NCBI RefSeq assembly: GCF_029813775.1
Contig: NZ_JARVKW010000003.1
Coordinates: 124,001 to 188,000, forward strand
Source: Streptomyces sp. DH24
GTDB lineage: Bacteria > Actinomycetota > Actinomycetes > Streptomycetales > Streptomycetaceae
Direction of reading: 5' to 3'
Length of the DNA: 64,000 nucleotides
Below the pieces are notes generated by a model that had not been told where the DNA came from, did not search any database, and worked only from the letters and a program-made list of their open reading frames with translations. Position numbers and translations under genes: made by a program. Below, in pieces: positions 55,737-64,000 of this stretch. Each line of letters begins with the position of its first letter. The first letter of the stretch is position 1.

Positions 55737-56474
55737 TTGTTCTACTACCTGCTCAAGTACGTGCTGCTGGGCCCGCTGCTGCGCCTGGTCTTCCGGCCGC
55801 GTATCGAGGGCCTGGAGAACGTGCCGGCGTCGGGGCCGGCGATCGTCGCGGGCAACCACCTGTCGTTCTCGGACCACTTCCTGATGCCGGCGATCCTCAA
55901 GCGGCGCATCACCTTCCTGGCCAAGGCCGAGTACTTCACCGGTCCCGGGATCAAGGGCAGGCTGACGGCAGCGTTCTTCCGCAGCGCGGGGCAGATTCCG
56001 GTGGACCGGTCGGGCAAGGACGCGGGGCAGGCCGCCATCCGCGAGGGCCTCGGGGTGCTGGGCAAGGACGAGTTGCTGGGCATCTACCCCGAGGGCACGC
56101 GCTCGCACGACGGCCGGCTCTACAAGGGCAAGGTGGGTGTCGCCGTGATGGCGCTGAAGGCCCGGGTGCCGGTGATTCCGTGCGCGATGATCGGCACGTT
56201 CGAGGCGCAGCCGCCCGGCAAGGTGGTGCCGCGCATCCACCCGGTGGTCATCCGCTTCGGCAAACCCCTGGACTTCTCCCGCTACGAGGGCATGGAGAGC
56301 GAGAAGGCCATCCTGCGCGCCGTCACCGACGAGATCATGTACGCCATCCTGTCGCTGTCCGAGCAGGAGTACGTCGACGAGTACGCGGCCGTCGTGAAGG
56401 AGCAGGAGGCCGCCGCGGAGAAGGCCGCGCAGGCCGAGAAGGGACGCAGGTTCCCGCGCATGCCGCTGAAGTGA
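55737..56474 (+). CDS. 1-Acyl-sn-glycerol-3-phosphate acyltransferase (PlsC)
   Basis: A 245-residue membrane-associated acyltransferase. The catalytic HX4D is in GNHLSFSDHF; the second motif is in IPVDRSGK, the third in GIYPEGTRSHDG and the fourth around VPVIPCAMIG. TTG 55737 lies 7 nt after GAGGAG and gives MFYYLLKYVLLGPLLR, the start I remember for homologues; the GTG at 55722 would overlap that ribosome site. The Glu/Ala-rich C-terminus is probably a coiled coil. Confidence 0.9.
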   Translation: MFYYLLKYVLLGPLLRLVFRPRIEGLENVPASGPAIVAGNHLSFSDHFLMPAILKRRITFLAKAEYFTGPGIKGRLTAAFFRSAGQIPVDRSGKDAGQAAIREGLGVLGKDELLGIYPEGTRSHDGRLYKGKVGVAVMALKARVPVIPCAMIGTFEAQPPGKVVPRIHPVVIRFGKPLDFSRYEGMESEKAILRAVTDEIMYAILSLSEQEYVDEYAAVVKEQEAAAEKAAQAEKGRRFPRMPLK

Positions 56475-56491
56475 CCGCGACGGGCAGGGCA

Positions 56492-56528
56492 AAGGGGCGG
56501 CGGGGTGTGGTTCTCCCCGCCGCCCCTT
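56492..56528. terminator. Bidirectional terminator, plsC and tap
   Basis: AAGGGGCGGCGGGG and CCCCGCCGCCCCTT form a perfect 14-bp stem with a 9-nt loop between the two convergent genes. Confidence 0.88.
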
Positions 56529-56547
56529 CCCGTGCCGAAGGCGTCGG

Positions 56548-58152
56548 CTACGGCTTGGGCGTGGCGTGCGGCGCGCAGGTCACGTCGGCGCCGTCCACCT
56601 TGCCGGTGAGCAGATAGGTGTCCACCCGCTCGTTGACGCAGGGGTTGGTCAGGCTGGTGACGCCGTGGGAGCCCGCGTCCTTCTCGGTGATGAGGCGGGA
56701 GCCCTTGAAGCGCTTGTGCAGTTCGACGGCGCCCCCGTACGGGGTGGCGGCGTCGCGTTCGGCCTGCACGATGAGGACCGGCGGAAGTCCCTTGCCGGTC
56801 TTCACGTCCAGCGGGGTCTGCTGCCTGACCGGCCAGGTGGCGCACGGCAGGTTCATCCAGGCGTTGGCCCACGTCATGAACGGGTGGTCCTCGTGCAGCC
56901 GCGTGTTGTCACGGTCCCACCGCTGCCAGCTGGTGGGCCACTTGGCGTCGGCGCACTCGACGGCCGTGTAGACGGCGTTGCCGTTCTCCGCGGAGGCGTT
57001 GCCCGCGGTGTCGGACATGTCGGGGGCGGCGGCGTCGACGAGCGCCTGGGTGTCTCCGGCGACGTACTTGCTGAAGACGGTGGCGACCGGCACCCACGAG
57101 GAGTCGTAGTACGGGGCGCTCTGGAAGAAGGAGATGAGCTCGGCCGGGCCGACGACCCCGCCGATGGGGTTCTTCTTCGCGGTGGCCCGCAGTGCGAGCC
57201 ACTTCTCCTGGACCTCGGCTCGGGTGTCGCCGAGGTGGAAGGCGGCGTCGTTGGCGGCGACCCAGTCCTGCCAGTCCTTCCAGCGGCCCTCGAACGCGAC
57301 GTCCTGGTCGAGGTTGGCCTGGTACCAGATCTTCTCGCGGGACGGGTTGACGACGCTGTCGACGACCATGCGGCGCACGTGGCCCGGGAACAGGGTGCCG
57401 TAGACGGCGCCCAGGTAGGTGCCGTAGGAGACGCCCAGGAAGTTGAGCTTCTGCTCGCCGAGCGCGGCGCGGATGACGTCGAGGTCGCGCGCGGTGTTCG
57501 GCGTGGTCATGTGCGGCAGCATCTCGCCGCTGCGCTCGTAGCAGCCCTCGGCGTACTCGCGGGCCAGCTTGCGCTGGGCGAGCTTGTCGGCCTCGCTGTC
57601 GGGCACCGGGTCGGCCTTGGGCGCCTTGACGAACTCCTGCGGGTCGACGCAGGAGATGGGCGCCGACTTGCCGACGCCGCGCGGGTCGAAGCCGACGAAG
57701 TCGTAGGCCTTCGCCGTGTTGGCCCACACCGGGCTCTTGGTGGTGACCCGGCGCGGGAAGCGCAGGCCGGAGCCGCCGGGGCCGCCCGGGTTGTAGATGA
57801 GCGCGCCCTGGCGCTCCGCCTTGGTGCCGGTGTTGCCGATGCGGTCGACGGCGAGCTTGATCTGCTTGCCGTTCGGCTTGGCGTAGTCGAGCGGGACGGT
57901 GACCCAGCCGCACTGGATGGGCTTCTCCAGGCCCCAGTCGGCGGGGCAGTCCTGCCAGTCGATGCCGGTCTGCGCCGCGCGTGCCGCCGCGAGGGCGGCG
58001 CCGCGGGCCTCGCGGTCCTGGCCGTGGCCGGCGCCGGCCGGGCTCGCGCTCGCCGTGGGCGCCGTGACGGCGCCGGCCAGCAGTGTGGCGGTCACGAGCA
58101 CACCGGCCGAACCGAGGGCGGTCGTCCGCCGGTTCAGTCTTCTCTTCCTCAA
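56548..58152 (-). CDS. tap: Secreted tripeptidyl aminopeptidase
   Basis: A 534-residue exported serine peptidase that removes tripeptides from protein N-termini. Basic start MRKRRLNRR, hydrophobic core and cleavage near TASASP (about 37). Alpha/beta-hydrolase features are the oxyanion segment NPGGPGGSG (121-129), nucleophile Ser242 in GVSYGTYLG, the Asp in VQAERDAATPYGG and the His in GSHGV. Two pairs of cysteines near the C-terminus could form disulphides. The start codon is TTG (58152) with GGGGAGGA 7 nt upstream. It ends at the terminator shared with plsC. Confidence 0.93.
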   Translation of the reverse strand: MRKRRLNRRTTALGSAGVLVTATLLAGAVTAPTASASPAGAGHGQDREARGAALAAARAAQTGIDWQDCPADWGLEKPIQCGWVTVPLDYAKPNGKQIKLAVDRIGNTGTKAERQGALIYNPGGPGGSGLRFPRRVTTKSPVWANTAKAYDFVGFDPRGVGKSAPISCVDPQEFVKAPKADPVPDSEADKLAQRKLAREYAEGCYERSGEMLPHMTTPNTARDLDVIRAALGEQKLNFLGVSYGTYLGAVYGTLFPGHVRRMVVDSVVNPSREKIWYQANLDQDVAFEGRWKDWQDWVAANDAAFHLGDTRAEVQEKWLALRATAKKNPIGGVVGPAELISFFQSAPYYDSSWVPVATVFSKYVAGDTQALVDAAAPDMSDTAGNASAENGNAVYTAVECADAKWPTSWQRWDRDNTRLHEDHPFMTWANAWMNLPCATWPVRQQTPLDVKTGKGLPPVLIVQAERDAATPYGGAVELHKRFKGSRLITEKDAGSHGVTSLTNPCVNERVDTYLLTGKVDGADVTCAPHATPKP

Positions 58153-58300
58153 GTGGGTCCTCCCCGTACATTCTTTCGGTCAGTACGGGGGATCCTCGCG
58201 GTTGCGCGATCTCCGGGAACAGAGGTGGCGGGAGTTCTTTGCCAACCCGATAAACGGATCGAAAGGTCCGGTTGCCGGAAATCCCGAAGGTGAAGGCCCG

Positions 58301-59059
58301 TCAGTCCAGGGAATCCAGGGCCTCGTCCAGCAGCCGGCGCAGCAGCAGCGCGTCGGGCGCCACGGCCGTCACCAGCGCGGCGGGCCCGGCGAGCGGCACC
58401 ACGGCGGCGCCCTCCCCGAGCACCCGGGCCGTGACCGGCCGCTCCGCGAACTCGGGCCGGGCCACGAGGAGTTGTCCGACGGCCCGGTGCCCGGCGAGCA
58501 CGGCGGGACCGTCCCAGCCGCCCGGCGCGCCGGGTCCGCAGGCGAGTTCCTGGTCGAGCACGCACGTCCCGGCCACCCGGAGAACAAGACGGCTGCTGAG
58601 CCGTCCGGGTTCCTCCCGGGCCCGCCCCAGTACCTGTTCCTCGCGCAGCACCAGCCGGGCCGTCGCGGCCAGGTCGACACGGGTGGTGACGACGAGGTCA
58701 CTGCCCTGCGCGGAAATCAGCGGCTCGGGCAGCCAGTGCAGTTCCCCCCGGTCGCCTACGGTGAGCCGGACGTCGTAGCGCGCCTCGCCCTTGGCCTGTC
58801 CCGGCAGCGCGATGGTGGCGGCGGCCGATCCCACCCGCAGCCGGGCCCGCTCGCCCACCTCGGCCCGCACGGCGAAGCGGTCACCGCCGAGCGGCCCGCT
58901 CATGGCGCCGACCAGCACGACCCGTGCCTCGTCGGCGTGCCCGCGAGTCCGCCGCGGCGCGAGGGGCCCGTCGCCCTCCAGCACCGGCAGGCAGGTGCCG
59001 CCCCGGCCGTCGTCCCGGGCGGCGATCCGTGCGACGGCACGCACCCCGGTCACGGTCAC
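58301..59059 (-). CDS. ureD: Urease accessory protein UreD
   Basis: A 252-residue chaperone that docks on apo-urease and recruits UreF and UreG for nickel insertion. Sequence is divergent as usual for UreD; recognisable parts are [19 protein letters not shown] and [17 protein letters not shown] 59059 overlaps the ureG stop by 4 nt (GTGA); another GTG at 59053 is possible. Last gene of the ureABCFGD unit. Confidence 0.9.
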   Translation of the reverse strand: MTVTGVRAVARIAARDDGRGGTCLPVLEGDGPLAPRRTRGHADEARVVLVGAMSGPLGGDRFAVRAEVGERARLRVGSAAATIALPGQAKGEARYDVRLTVGDRGELHWLPEPLISAQGSDLVVTTRVDLAATARLVLREEQVLGRAREEPGRLSSRLVLRVAGTCVLDQELACGPGAPGGWDGPAVLAGHRAVGQLLVARPEFAERPVTARVLGEGAAVVPLAGPAALVTAVAPDALLLRRLLDEALDSLD

Positions 59060-59733
59060 GCCCGCCACGCGGCGAGCCGTTCCCGGACCCAGGCGGCGAC
59101 GTCCCGCACGCCCGTCCCGCCGCGCAGCGACTGGAAGACGACGGGCAGTCCGGCCCGCTGCGCCTTGGCGTCGGCGGCCATCCGCGCGAGGTCGGAGCCG
59201 ACGTACGGCGCGAGGTCGGTCTTGTTGACGACGAGCAGGTCGGCGGTCGTCACGCCGGGCCCGCCCTTGCGCGGGATGTCGTCCCCGCCGGCGACGTCGA
59301 TCACGAAGATCTGGGCGTCCACGAGCCCTTTGGAGAACGTCGCGGTGAGGTTGTCCCCGCCGGACTCCACGAGGATCAGGTCCAGCGGCCCGGCCTCGTC
59401 CTCCAGGTCCTCCACGGCTTCGAGGTTGGCGGAGATGTCGTCGCGGATGGCGGTGTGGGGGCAGGCGCCGGTCTCCACGGCGGTGATCCGCTCGGGCGGC
59501 AGCACGGCCTCGCGCAGCAGAAACTCGGCGTCCTCGCGCGTGTAGATGTCGTTGGTGACGACGGCGAGCGACAGTTCGTCCCGCAGCGCCCGGCACAACG
59601 CGGCGACGGTGGCGGTCTTCCCGGACCCGACGGGCCCTCCGAGGCCGACGCGGAGGGCACGCCGCGTCCCGTCGGGCCGACGGGCGTCGGCGCTCAGGGC
59701 GGCGGGGGCGTGGTGGGTGTGGTCGAGATGCAT
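59056..59733 (-). CDS. ureG: Urease accessory GTPase UreG
   Basis: A 225-residue SIMIBI GTPase that powers nickel delivery. P-loop GPVGSGKT at 33-40, [17 protein letters not shown] (Walker B region), the metal-binding ETGACPH and [10 protein letters not shown] for guanine recognition. The N-terminal MHLDHTHH is a short His-rich tail that may hold nickel, useful as no ureE is present. ATG 59733 follows GGAG by 9 nt; ATG 59748 has no suitable site. Confidence 0.95.
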   Translation of the reverse strand: MHLDHTHHAPAALSADARRPDGTRRALRVGLGGPVGSGKTATVAALCRALRDELSLAVVTNDIYTREDAEFLLREAVLPPERITAVETGACPHTAIRDDISANLEAVEDLEDEAGPLDLILVESGGDNLTATFSKGLVDAQIFVIDVAGGDDIPRKGGPGVTTADLLVVNKTDLAPYVGSDLARMAADAKAQRAGLPVVFQSLRGGTGVRDVAAWVRERLAAWRA

Positions 59734-59868
59734 GAGTGACAACTCCATCCTTTTCAGCCCGTCCGGCACCGGCGGACCGGGCCGTCAGGCCGAAGGGGGC
59801 CGGGGGCAAGGGCCCCGGGGTCGGGTACGGGAAGGGGCGGCGGGGGCGACGTGGCGGGCGAGAAAGTC
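59734..59868 (-). other. 135-nt ureF-ureG intercistronic gap
   Basis: The only long gap within the urease operon. It is G-rich and includes a possible small hairpin, GGGGCC with GGCCCC across 9 nt (about 59796-59817 on the plus strand). No other feature was recognised. Confidence 0.35.
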
Positions 59869-60543
59869 CTAGGACGCGAACAGCCTCACGGCCCACCCCG
59901 CATGGATCTCGGCCCCGATCTCCAGCAACGGGGCGGAAGCCGAGGGCAACGCGTCGACCCCCGCCGAGGCCGCTTCCCGGGCCGCCCGCACCGCCCGGTC
60001 GGCGACGAGATCCATCTCCGGCGCGAGCCGCGCCAGCACCCCCGTCGCGTCGAAGGGGTCAAGACTCAGCAGCCACACCGTCGCGGCGGCCGGCCCGCTC
60101 ACACTCTCGTACGCCGCGCAGTACGCCGCGTCGACGGCCTCCAGCCCGGCCGCCCGCGCGGCGAGCCCGAGCACCACCGGCTGGTGCGCCCCCTTCGGGA
60201 ACTCCCGCGCGAGGGCGTCGAGTTCGGCGGACGGCCAGGTCGCGCGAGCGGCCCGCGCGAGCTGCCGCCCGAGCCGGCGCGCGGCCCCCCGCCGCGCGGG
60301 CGCCGGCGTCCGTGCGGCCGCGGCCGCGTCCAGCGCCCCGGGGTCACCGCCGAGCGCCGCCGCGGCGGCCCGCGAGGCCGACACCAGCCCGGCCGTGTGC
60401 AGCCGCCCCCGGCAGAAGTCCGCCAGGCTCGCGGCCCCGGTCACCCGGCCGGCCTCGACGGCCGCCTCGGCGCCGCCCGAGTGCGCGTGCCCTCCGGCGG
60501 GGAAACGGCCGTCGGCCAGGACGAGAAGTGCTGCGCGTGACAT
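59869..60543 (-). CDS. ureF: Urease accessory protein UreF
   Basis: A 224-residue helical protein forming a complex with UreD and UreG. The N-terminal LLVLADGRFPAGGHAHSGG is the UreF signature; EFPKGAHQPVVLGLAARA and LLSLDPFDATGVLARL follow. The ATG lies 10 nt after the ureC stop. Alanine content is very high, as in other streptomycete copies. Confidence 0.93.
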   Translation of the reverse strand: MSRAALLVLADGRFPAGGHAHSGGAEAAVEAGRVTGAASLADFCRGRLHTAGLVSASRAAAAALGGDPGALDAAAAARTPAPARRGAARRLGRQLARAARATWPSAELDALAREFPKGAHQPVVLGLAARAAGLEAVDAAYCAAYESVSGPAAATVWLLSLDPFDATGVLARLAPEMDLVADRAVRAAREAASAGVDALPSASAPLLEIGAEIHAGWAVRLFAS

Positions 60544-60553
60544 GGGACCGCCG

Positions 60554-62275
60554 TCAGAAGAGGAAGTAGCGCTGGGCCATGGGCAGTTCGGCGGCCGGTG
60601 TCGCCTCGACGAGTTCCCCGTCGATGTGCACGGCGAAGCTGTCGGGGTCGACGCGCACGTCGGGCCGGGCGTCGTTCTCCCGCATGTCCGCCTTGGTGAC
60701 CCGGCGCGTCGACTCGATGGCGACGAACCGCTTGCCGAGCCCGAGCCGTTCCGGAAGCCCGTCCTCGATCGCGAGCGGGGCGACGAAGTTGACCGAGTTG
60801 GCCGCCGGGGACCGCCCGATCGCCCCGTACATCGGCCGGGGCAGGATCGGCTGCGGCGTCGGGATGGACGCGTTGGCGTCGCCCATCTGCGCGTACGCGA
60901 TCTGCCCGCCCTTGATGACGAGGTGCGGCTTGACGCCGAAGAACGCCGGTTCCCACAGCACGAGGTCGGCGAGCTTGCCGCTCTCGACGGAACCGATCTC
61001 GCGGGCGAGGCCCTGCGCGAGGGCCGGGTTGATCGTGTACTTGGCGACGTAGCGGCGTACGCGGTGGTTGTCCGCCCGGCCGTCGCCCGGCAGCGCGCCG
61101 CGCCGCCGCTTCATCACGTGGGCCGTCTGCCAGGTCCGCAGGACGACCTCGCCGACCCGGCCCATGGCCTGGGAGTCGGAGGAGATGATCGAGATGGCGC
61201 CGAGGTCGTGCAGGATGTCCTCGGCTCCGATGGTGGACGGCCGGATCCGGGACTCGGCGAAGGCCAGGTCCTCCGGGACGGCCGGGTTGAGGTGGTGGCA
61301 CACCATCAGCATGTCGAGGTGTTCCTCGGCGGTGTTGACGGTGAACGGCCGCGTCGGGTTCGTGGAACTCGGCAGCACGTGCGGCTCGGAGACCACGGTC
61401 ATGATGTCGGGGGCGTGCCCGCCGCCCGCGCCCTCCGTGTGGTAGGCGTGGATGCCGCGCCCGGCGATCGCGGCGAGCGTGTCGCCCACGAACCCGGCCT
61501 CGTTGAGGGTGTCCGTGTGGATGGCCACCTGGATGCCGGTCCGCTCGGCGACGGTGAGCGAGGCGTCGATGACGGCCGGGGTGGAGCCCCAGTCCTCGTG
61601 CAGCTTCAGGCCGAGCGCGCCGCCCCGGATCTGCGACAGCATCGCCTCGTGGGAGACGGTGTTGCCCTTGCCGAGGAGGCCGATGTTGAGCGGGTGGGCC
61701 TCCATCGCCTCCAGCATCCGCGCCAGGTGCCAGGGTCCGGGCGTGACGGTGGTGGCCTTCGAGCCCTCGGCCGGTCCGGTGCCGCCGCCGACGAGGGTGG
61801 TGATCCCCGCGGACAGCGCCTCGTCGGCGATCTGCGGGCAGATGAAGTGGACGTGCGCGTCGATGGCTCCGGCGGTCAGGATCCGCCCGTTCCCGGCGAT
61901 GATCTCGGTCTCGGGGCCGATGACCAGGTCGGGGTGGACGCCGTCCATGGTGTCGGGGTTGCCGGCCTTGCCGATGCCGGTGATCCGGCCGTCGCGGATG
62001 CCGATGTCGGCCTTGACGACGCCCCAGTGGTCGATGACGACGGCGCCCGTGACGACGGTGTCCGGGGTGCCCTCCGCGCGCGTGGCACGGGACTGCCCCA
62101 TGGACTCGCGGATGACCTTGCCGCCGCCGAACACCGCCTCGTCCCCGGCGAGTCCGGGCCCGCCGCAGCGGTCCTCCTCGATCTCGATCAGCAGGTCGGT
62201 GTCGGCGAGCCGGATGCGGTCGCCGGTGGTCGGGCCGAACAGGTCGGCGTAGGCGGCGCGGGAGATCTCACGCAT
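60554..62275 (-). CDS. ureC: Urease alpha subunit UreC
   Basis: The 573-residue catalytic subunit that hydrolyses urea to ammonia and carbamate at a di-nickel centre. His141 and His143 ([10 protein letters not shown]) bind nickel, Lys224 in GLKLHEDWG is the carbamylated bridge, and the mobile flap has Cys326-His327-His328 in [11 protein letters not shown] 62275 lies 9 nt after GGAGG, while the in-frame GTG at 62284 overlaps that site. It overlaps ureB by 8 nt. Confidence 0.97.
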   Translation of the reverse strand: MREISRAAYADLFGPTTGDRIRLADTDLLIEIEEDRCGGPGLAGDEAVFGGGKVIRESMGQSRATRAEGTPDTVVTGAVVIDHWGVVKADIGIRDGRITGIGKAGNPDTMDGVHPDLVIGPETEIIAGNGRILTAGAIDAHVHFICPQIADEALSAGITTLVGGGTGPAEGSKATTVTPGPWHLARMLEAMEAHPLNIGLLGKGNTVSHEAMLSQIRGGALGLKLHEDWGSTPAVIDASLTVAERTGIQVAIHTDTLNEAGFVGDTLAAIAGRGIHAYHTEGAGGGHAPDIMTVVSEPHVLPSSTNPTRPFTVNTAEEHLDMLMVCHHLNPAVPEDLAFAESRIRPSTIGAEDILHDLGAISIISSDSQAMGRVGEVVLRTWQTAHVMKRRRGALPGDGRADNHRVRRYVAKYTINPALAQGLAREIGSVESGKLADLVLWEPAFFGVKPHLVIKGGQIAYAQMGDANASIPTPQPILPRPMYGAIGRSPAANSVNFVAPLAIEDGLPERLGLGKRFVAIESTRRVTKADMRENDARPDVRVDPDSFAVHIDGELVEATPAAELPMAQRYFLF

Positions 62276-62579
62276 CGAGGGCACCTCCGGTCTGGCCGCG
62301 CAGGCCGGGCACGACGCGGGCGCCGGTGAGCGGGACGAGGGCGACGTCGACGGGGATGCCGGGCTCGAAGCGCACGGCGGTGCCGGCGGGGATGTCGAGC
62401 CGCTTGCCGCGTGCGGCGGCGCGGTCGAAGTCCAGGCCGGGGTTGGCCTCGGCGAAGTGGTAGTGGGAGCCGACCTGGACGGGCCGGTCGGCGGCGTTCA
62501 GGACGGTCAGCCGGGTGACCTCACGGCCGGTGTTGCAGGCGATCGGCCCGTCGGCGAACAGGATCTCTCCTGGGATCAT
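62268..62579 (-). CDS. ureB: Urease beta subunit UreB
   Basis: A 103-residue structural subunit. [20 protein letters not shown] at the start and [20 protein letters not shown] in the middle are the family signatures. The ATG at 62579 follows the ureA stop by 13 nt; the 3' end overlaps ureC. Confidence 0.96.
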   Translation of the reverse strand: MIPGEILFADGPIACNTGREVTRLTVLNAADRPVQVGSHYHFAEANPGLDFDRAAARGKRLDIPAGTAVRFEPGIPVDVALVPLTGARVVPGLRGQTGGALDA

Positions 62580-62592
62580 GTGCGGCCTCCCG

Positions 62593-62895
62593 TCAGACGA
62601 TCGGGTCGTGGACGGTGACGAGCTTGGTGCCGTCCGGGAAGGTCGCCTCGACCTGGACGTCGTGGATCATCTCGGGGATGCCCTCCATGACGTCGTCCCG
62701 CGTGAGCAACCGGCGCCCGGACGCCATGAGTTCGGCGACCGTACGTCCGTCGCGGGCGCCTTCGAGGATGTGCGAGGTGATGAGGGCGACCGCCTCCGGG
62801 TGATTGAGTCTGAGCCCGCGGGCCCGGCGCTTCTCGGCGACGTCGGCCGCGACGTGGATCAGCAGCCTCTCTTGCTCGTGCGGGGTCAGTTGCAC
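62593..62895 (-). CDS. ureA: Urease gamma subunit UreA
   Basis: A 100-residue structural subunit, the family's usual length. [20 protein letters not shown] and [20 protein letters not shown] are typical, and the C-terminus ends [18 protein letters not shown] 62895 lies 5-6 nt after GAGG; a GTG four codons upstream is in frame but would remove that site. First gene of ureABCFGD. Confidence 0.96.
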   Translation of the reverse strand: MQLTPHEQERLLIHVAADVAEKRRARGLRLNHPEAVALITSHILEGARDGRTVAELMASGRRLLTRDDVMEGIPEMIHDVQVEATFPDGTKLVTVHDPIV

Positions 62896-63060
62896 GTCCC
62901 ACCTCACAGTCCTCGCTCCGGACCGTGCGGGGCCCGGGTGCCGCGGCCACCGCGCAAAGTGCCTGGTGGCGTGGAGGGGCAGGCTAGTTGGACGGCGTTT
63001 CGGGCACGTTAACCGAGCTGTGGTCCGTTCGGGCCGCCGGGTCCGGCCGGCGGTGGCTCA

Positions 63061-63360
63061 TCAGGCCGCGCAGCCGTTCCGCAGCACCTCCACCGGCGTG
63101 GCGCCGAACAGCGACTGCTGGGCGAGGAACCCCTGGACGACGGCGACCATGGTGCGCGCCACGTCCTGCGCGGGCACGTCCGCCGCCATCGCCCCGGCCT
63201 CCTGGTGGCCCTCGACGCTCCGGGTCCACGCGTCGCGCACGGCGCCGTAGCCCTCTCGAAGGGCGGCGGCCGGCTCGGGGTTGCGCAGGGTCTCCGCCCA
63301 GACCTGGAGGATCAGGCGCGGAAAGGCGGGCTCCCCGTCCACGGTGAGCGAGGCGCGGGC
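63061..63360 (-). pseudogene. TetR regulator remnant, DNA-binding part missing
   Basis: The last 100 or so codons look like the ligand domain of a TetR-family regulator: RLILQVWAETLRNPEPAAAL, then VEGHQEAGAMAADVPAQDVA and MVAVVQGFLAQQSLFGATP. Upstream of about 63360 the frame continues but the protein is no longer TetR-like and no helix-turn-helix is found. The homology stops where the opposite-strand membrane-protein gene begins, so the 5' half seems deleted. Confidence 0.7.
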
Positions 63361-64000
63361 CTGCAGACGCGGCCGAGCGCACACGCACGCCCCTTCGTCG
63401 CGGCCGTCGTCCTCGTGCCGCTGCTCGCGGCACTGGCCCCGTGGGCCTTCGCCTGGCCCACCGCCCGCACCGCACCGCGCGAGGCTGCCCGTCGGGGTGG
63501 CGGGACCGGCCGCCGCCGCGGAGCAGGTGGCGCAAGGGCTCACTCGAAAGGAGGGCGCGTTGGAGATTCACCGGTGTCCGGACGAGGCCGCCGCCCGGGG
63601 TGCGGTCGAGGACCGGGAGGTGTACGGCGCGATCGTCGTCGCCGACCGGGGCCCCAGGCTGCTGATGGCGTCGGCGGCGGGACCGGTCGTGGCGCGACTG
63701 CTCCAGCAGGCGGTGACCGAACGGGCCGCGGCGCAGGGGGTGCGGGCGCGGCCGGTGGACGTGGTGCCGGCGCCTGGGCAGGACCCGCGCGGGGCGGCCC
63801 TCGGCGCGAGCGTGCTGCCGTCGGCGCTGGCCGGGATCGCGGCGGGCTCGGTGGTGACCCTGCTGGGGCTGCGCGGTCTGCGGGCGGTGGCCGCGCAGGC
63901 CGGTTCCGCGGCGCTCGTCGGCGCGGCCGGGGCGGGCATCGCGCACAGCTGGCTCGGGGTTCTCGCGGGCGACTGGTGGGCGGAGGCAGGTGCGCTCGGT
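63361..64000 (+). pseudogene. Membrane protein gene, frameshifted, runs off the window
   Basis: Plus-strand codons from about 63379 give a membrane helix (FVAAVVLVPLLAALAPWAFA) ending in APRE at 63483. The protein continues as LPVGVAGPAAAAEQVAQGLT only if one base (around G63484) is skipped. From 63485 the frame is open to the window end, with VYGAIVVADRGPRLLMASAA and HSWLGVLAGDWWAEAGALG, resembling YhgE/DUF3533-type ABC-2-like membrane proteins. No start codon with a ribosome site precedes the first helix. The gene therefore seems to lack its 5' end and to carry a frameshift, unless the extra G is a sequencing error. Confidence 0.65.

Noticed and set aside
56484..56547. Coding sequence between plsC and tap
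   Set aside because: The stretch is almost entirely the 14-bp bidirectional terminator hairpin.
63549..63562. Strong ribosome site (AAAGGAGG) with TTG inside the frameshifted membrane gene as a real start
   Set aside because: The codons upstream of it in the same frame already match the membrane-protein family (LPVGVAG onward), so the site is probably coincidental within coding sequence. It could still allow translation of a shortened product.
1..64000. tRNA, rRNA, insertion sequence, integrase or att site
   Set aside because: No cloverleaf-like segments, rRNA motifs, transposase or integrase motifs, or target-site duplications were noticed by eye; a covariance-model scan could not be run.

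Overview
The window is about 73% G+C by eye, with third positions almost always G or C. Its protein families (PP2C/SpoIIE-type phosphatase with PAS and GAF domains, MurT/GatD, RppA with a CYP158-type P450, tripeptidyl aminopeptidase, sugar ABC transporter without its own ATPase) point to a Streptomyces chromosome. The order from the DNA ligase (30955) to urease (62895) resembles, as far as I remember it, the S. coelicolor SCO1202-SCO1236 region. That is recall, not a search. No rRNA, tRNA, CRISPR array, insertion sequence or prophage was seen.

Layout. 151-3625: a secreted discoidin-domain/beta-helix protein under a 16-bp palindrome, and a SAM-dependent methyltransferase. 3754-9470: phenylacetate catabolism, with paaABCDE on the minus strand divergent from a PaaI-type thioesterase and paaK; an inverted repeat sits in front of each arm. 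9777-21080: a putative beta-mannan locus with a carboxylesterase, a ROK sugar kinase, a secreted GH5 mannanase with CBM2, a LacI regulator coupled to a GH2 beta-mannosidase, and a three-gene sugar importer. Four ACCGGT-centred sites lie at its promoters. 21155-25485: mostly envelope and hypothetical genes (AMIN-like protein, luciferase-domain protein, DUF779, phosphodiester glycosidase, small membrane protein, GDPD-like protein). 25670-28901: an overlapping operon of a quinone oxidoreductase and two acyl-CoA dehydrogenases. 29016-30619: an XRE-cupin regulator, probably leaderless, divergent from a thioredoxin-reductase-like flavoprotein.

30955-38341: DNA ligase, NUDIX hydrolase, aldehyde dehydrogenase, DUF6213 protein, TenA-like protein, and the rppA-CYP158A-cupin pigment operon (tetrahydroxynaphthalene to flaviolin and its oligomers). 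38338-45735: acyl-CoA dehydrogenase with divergent TetR, peptide deformylase, murT-gatD (lipid II amidation) separated by a heptanucleotide tandem repeat, a phosphofructokinase, and a CtaG-type assembly factor. 45763-49835: LytTR regulator, DUF485 protein, sodium/solute symporter and LytS-type kinase in one transcription unit, which I read as a carboxylate sensing and uptake module. 49936-52626: an Lrp/AsnC regulator, then dimethylargininase and ornithine aminotransferase behind an array of GCGCAG half-sites. 52972-58152: PP2C phosphatase, acyltransferase, tripeptidyl aminopeptidase. 58301-62895: ureABCFGD on the minus strand, without ureE. 63061-64000: a TetR C-terminal remnant abutting a frameshifted membrane-protein gene, which looks like a deletion scar.

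Most operons here show 1-8 nt start/stop overlaps. Two convergent pairs overlap at their stop codons and a third is 4 nt apart, so little space is left for terminators. The best candidates for new regulatory biology are the ACCGGT sites of the mannan locus, the phased AsnC-type array at 50444-50489, and the murT-gatD repeat. I found no wholly unfamiliar multi-gene system.
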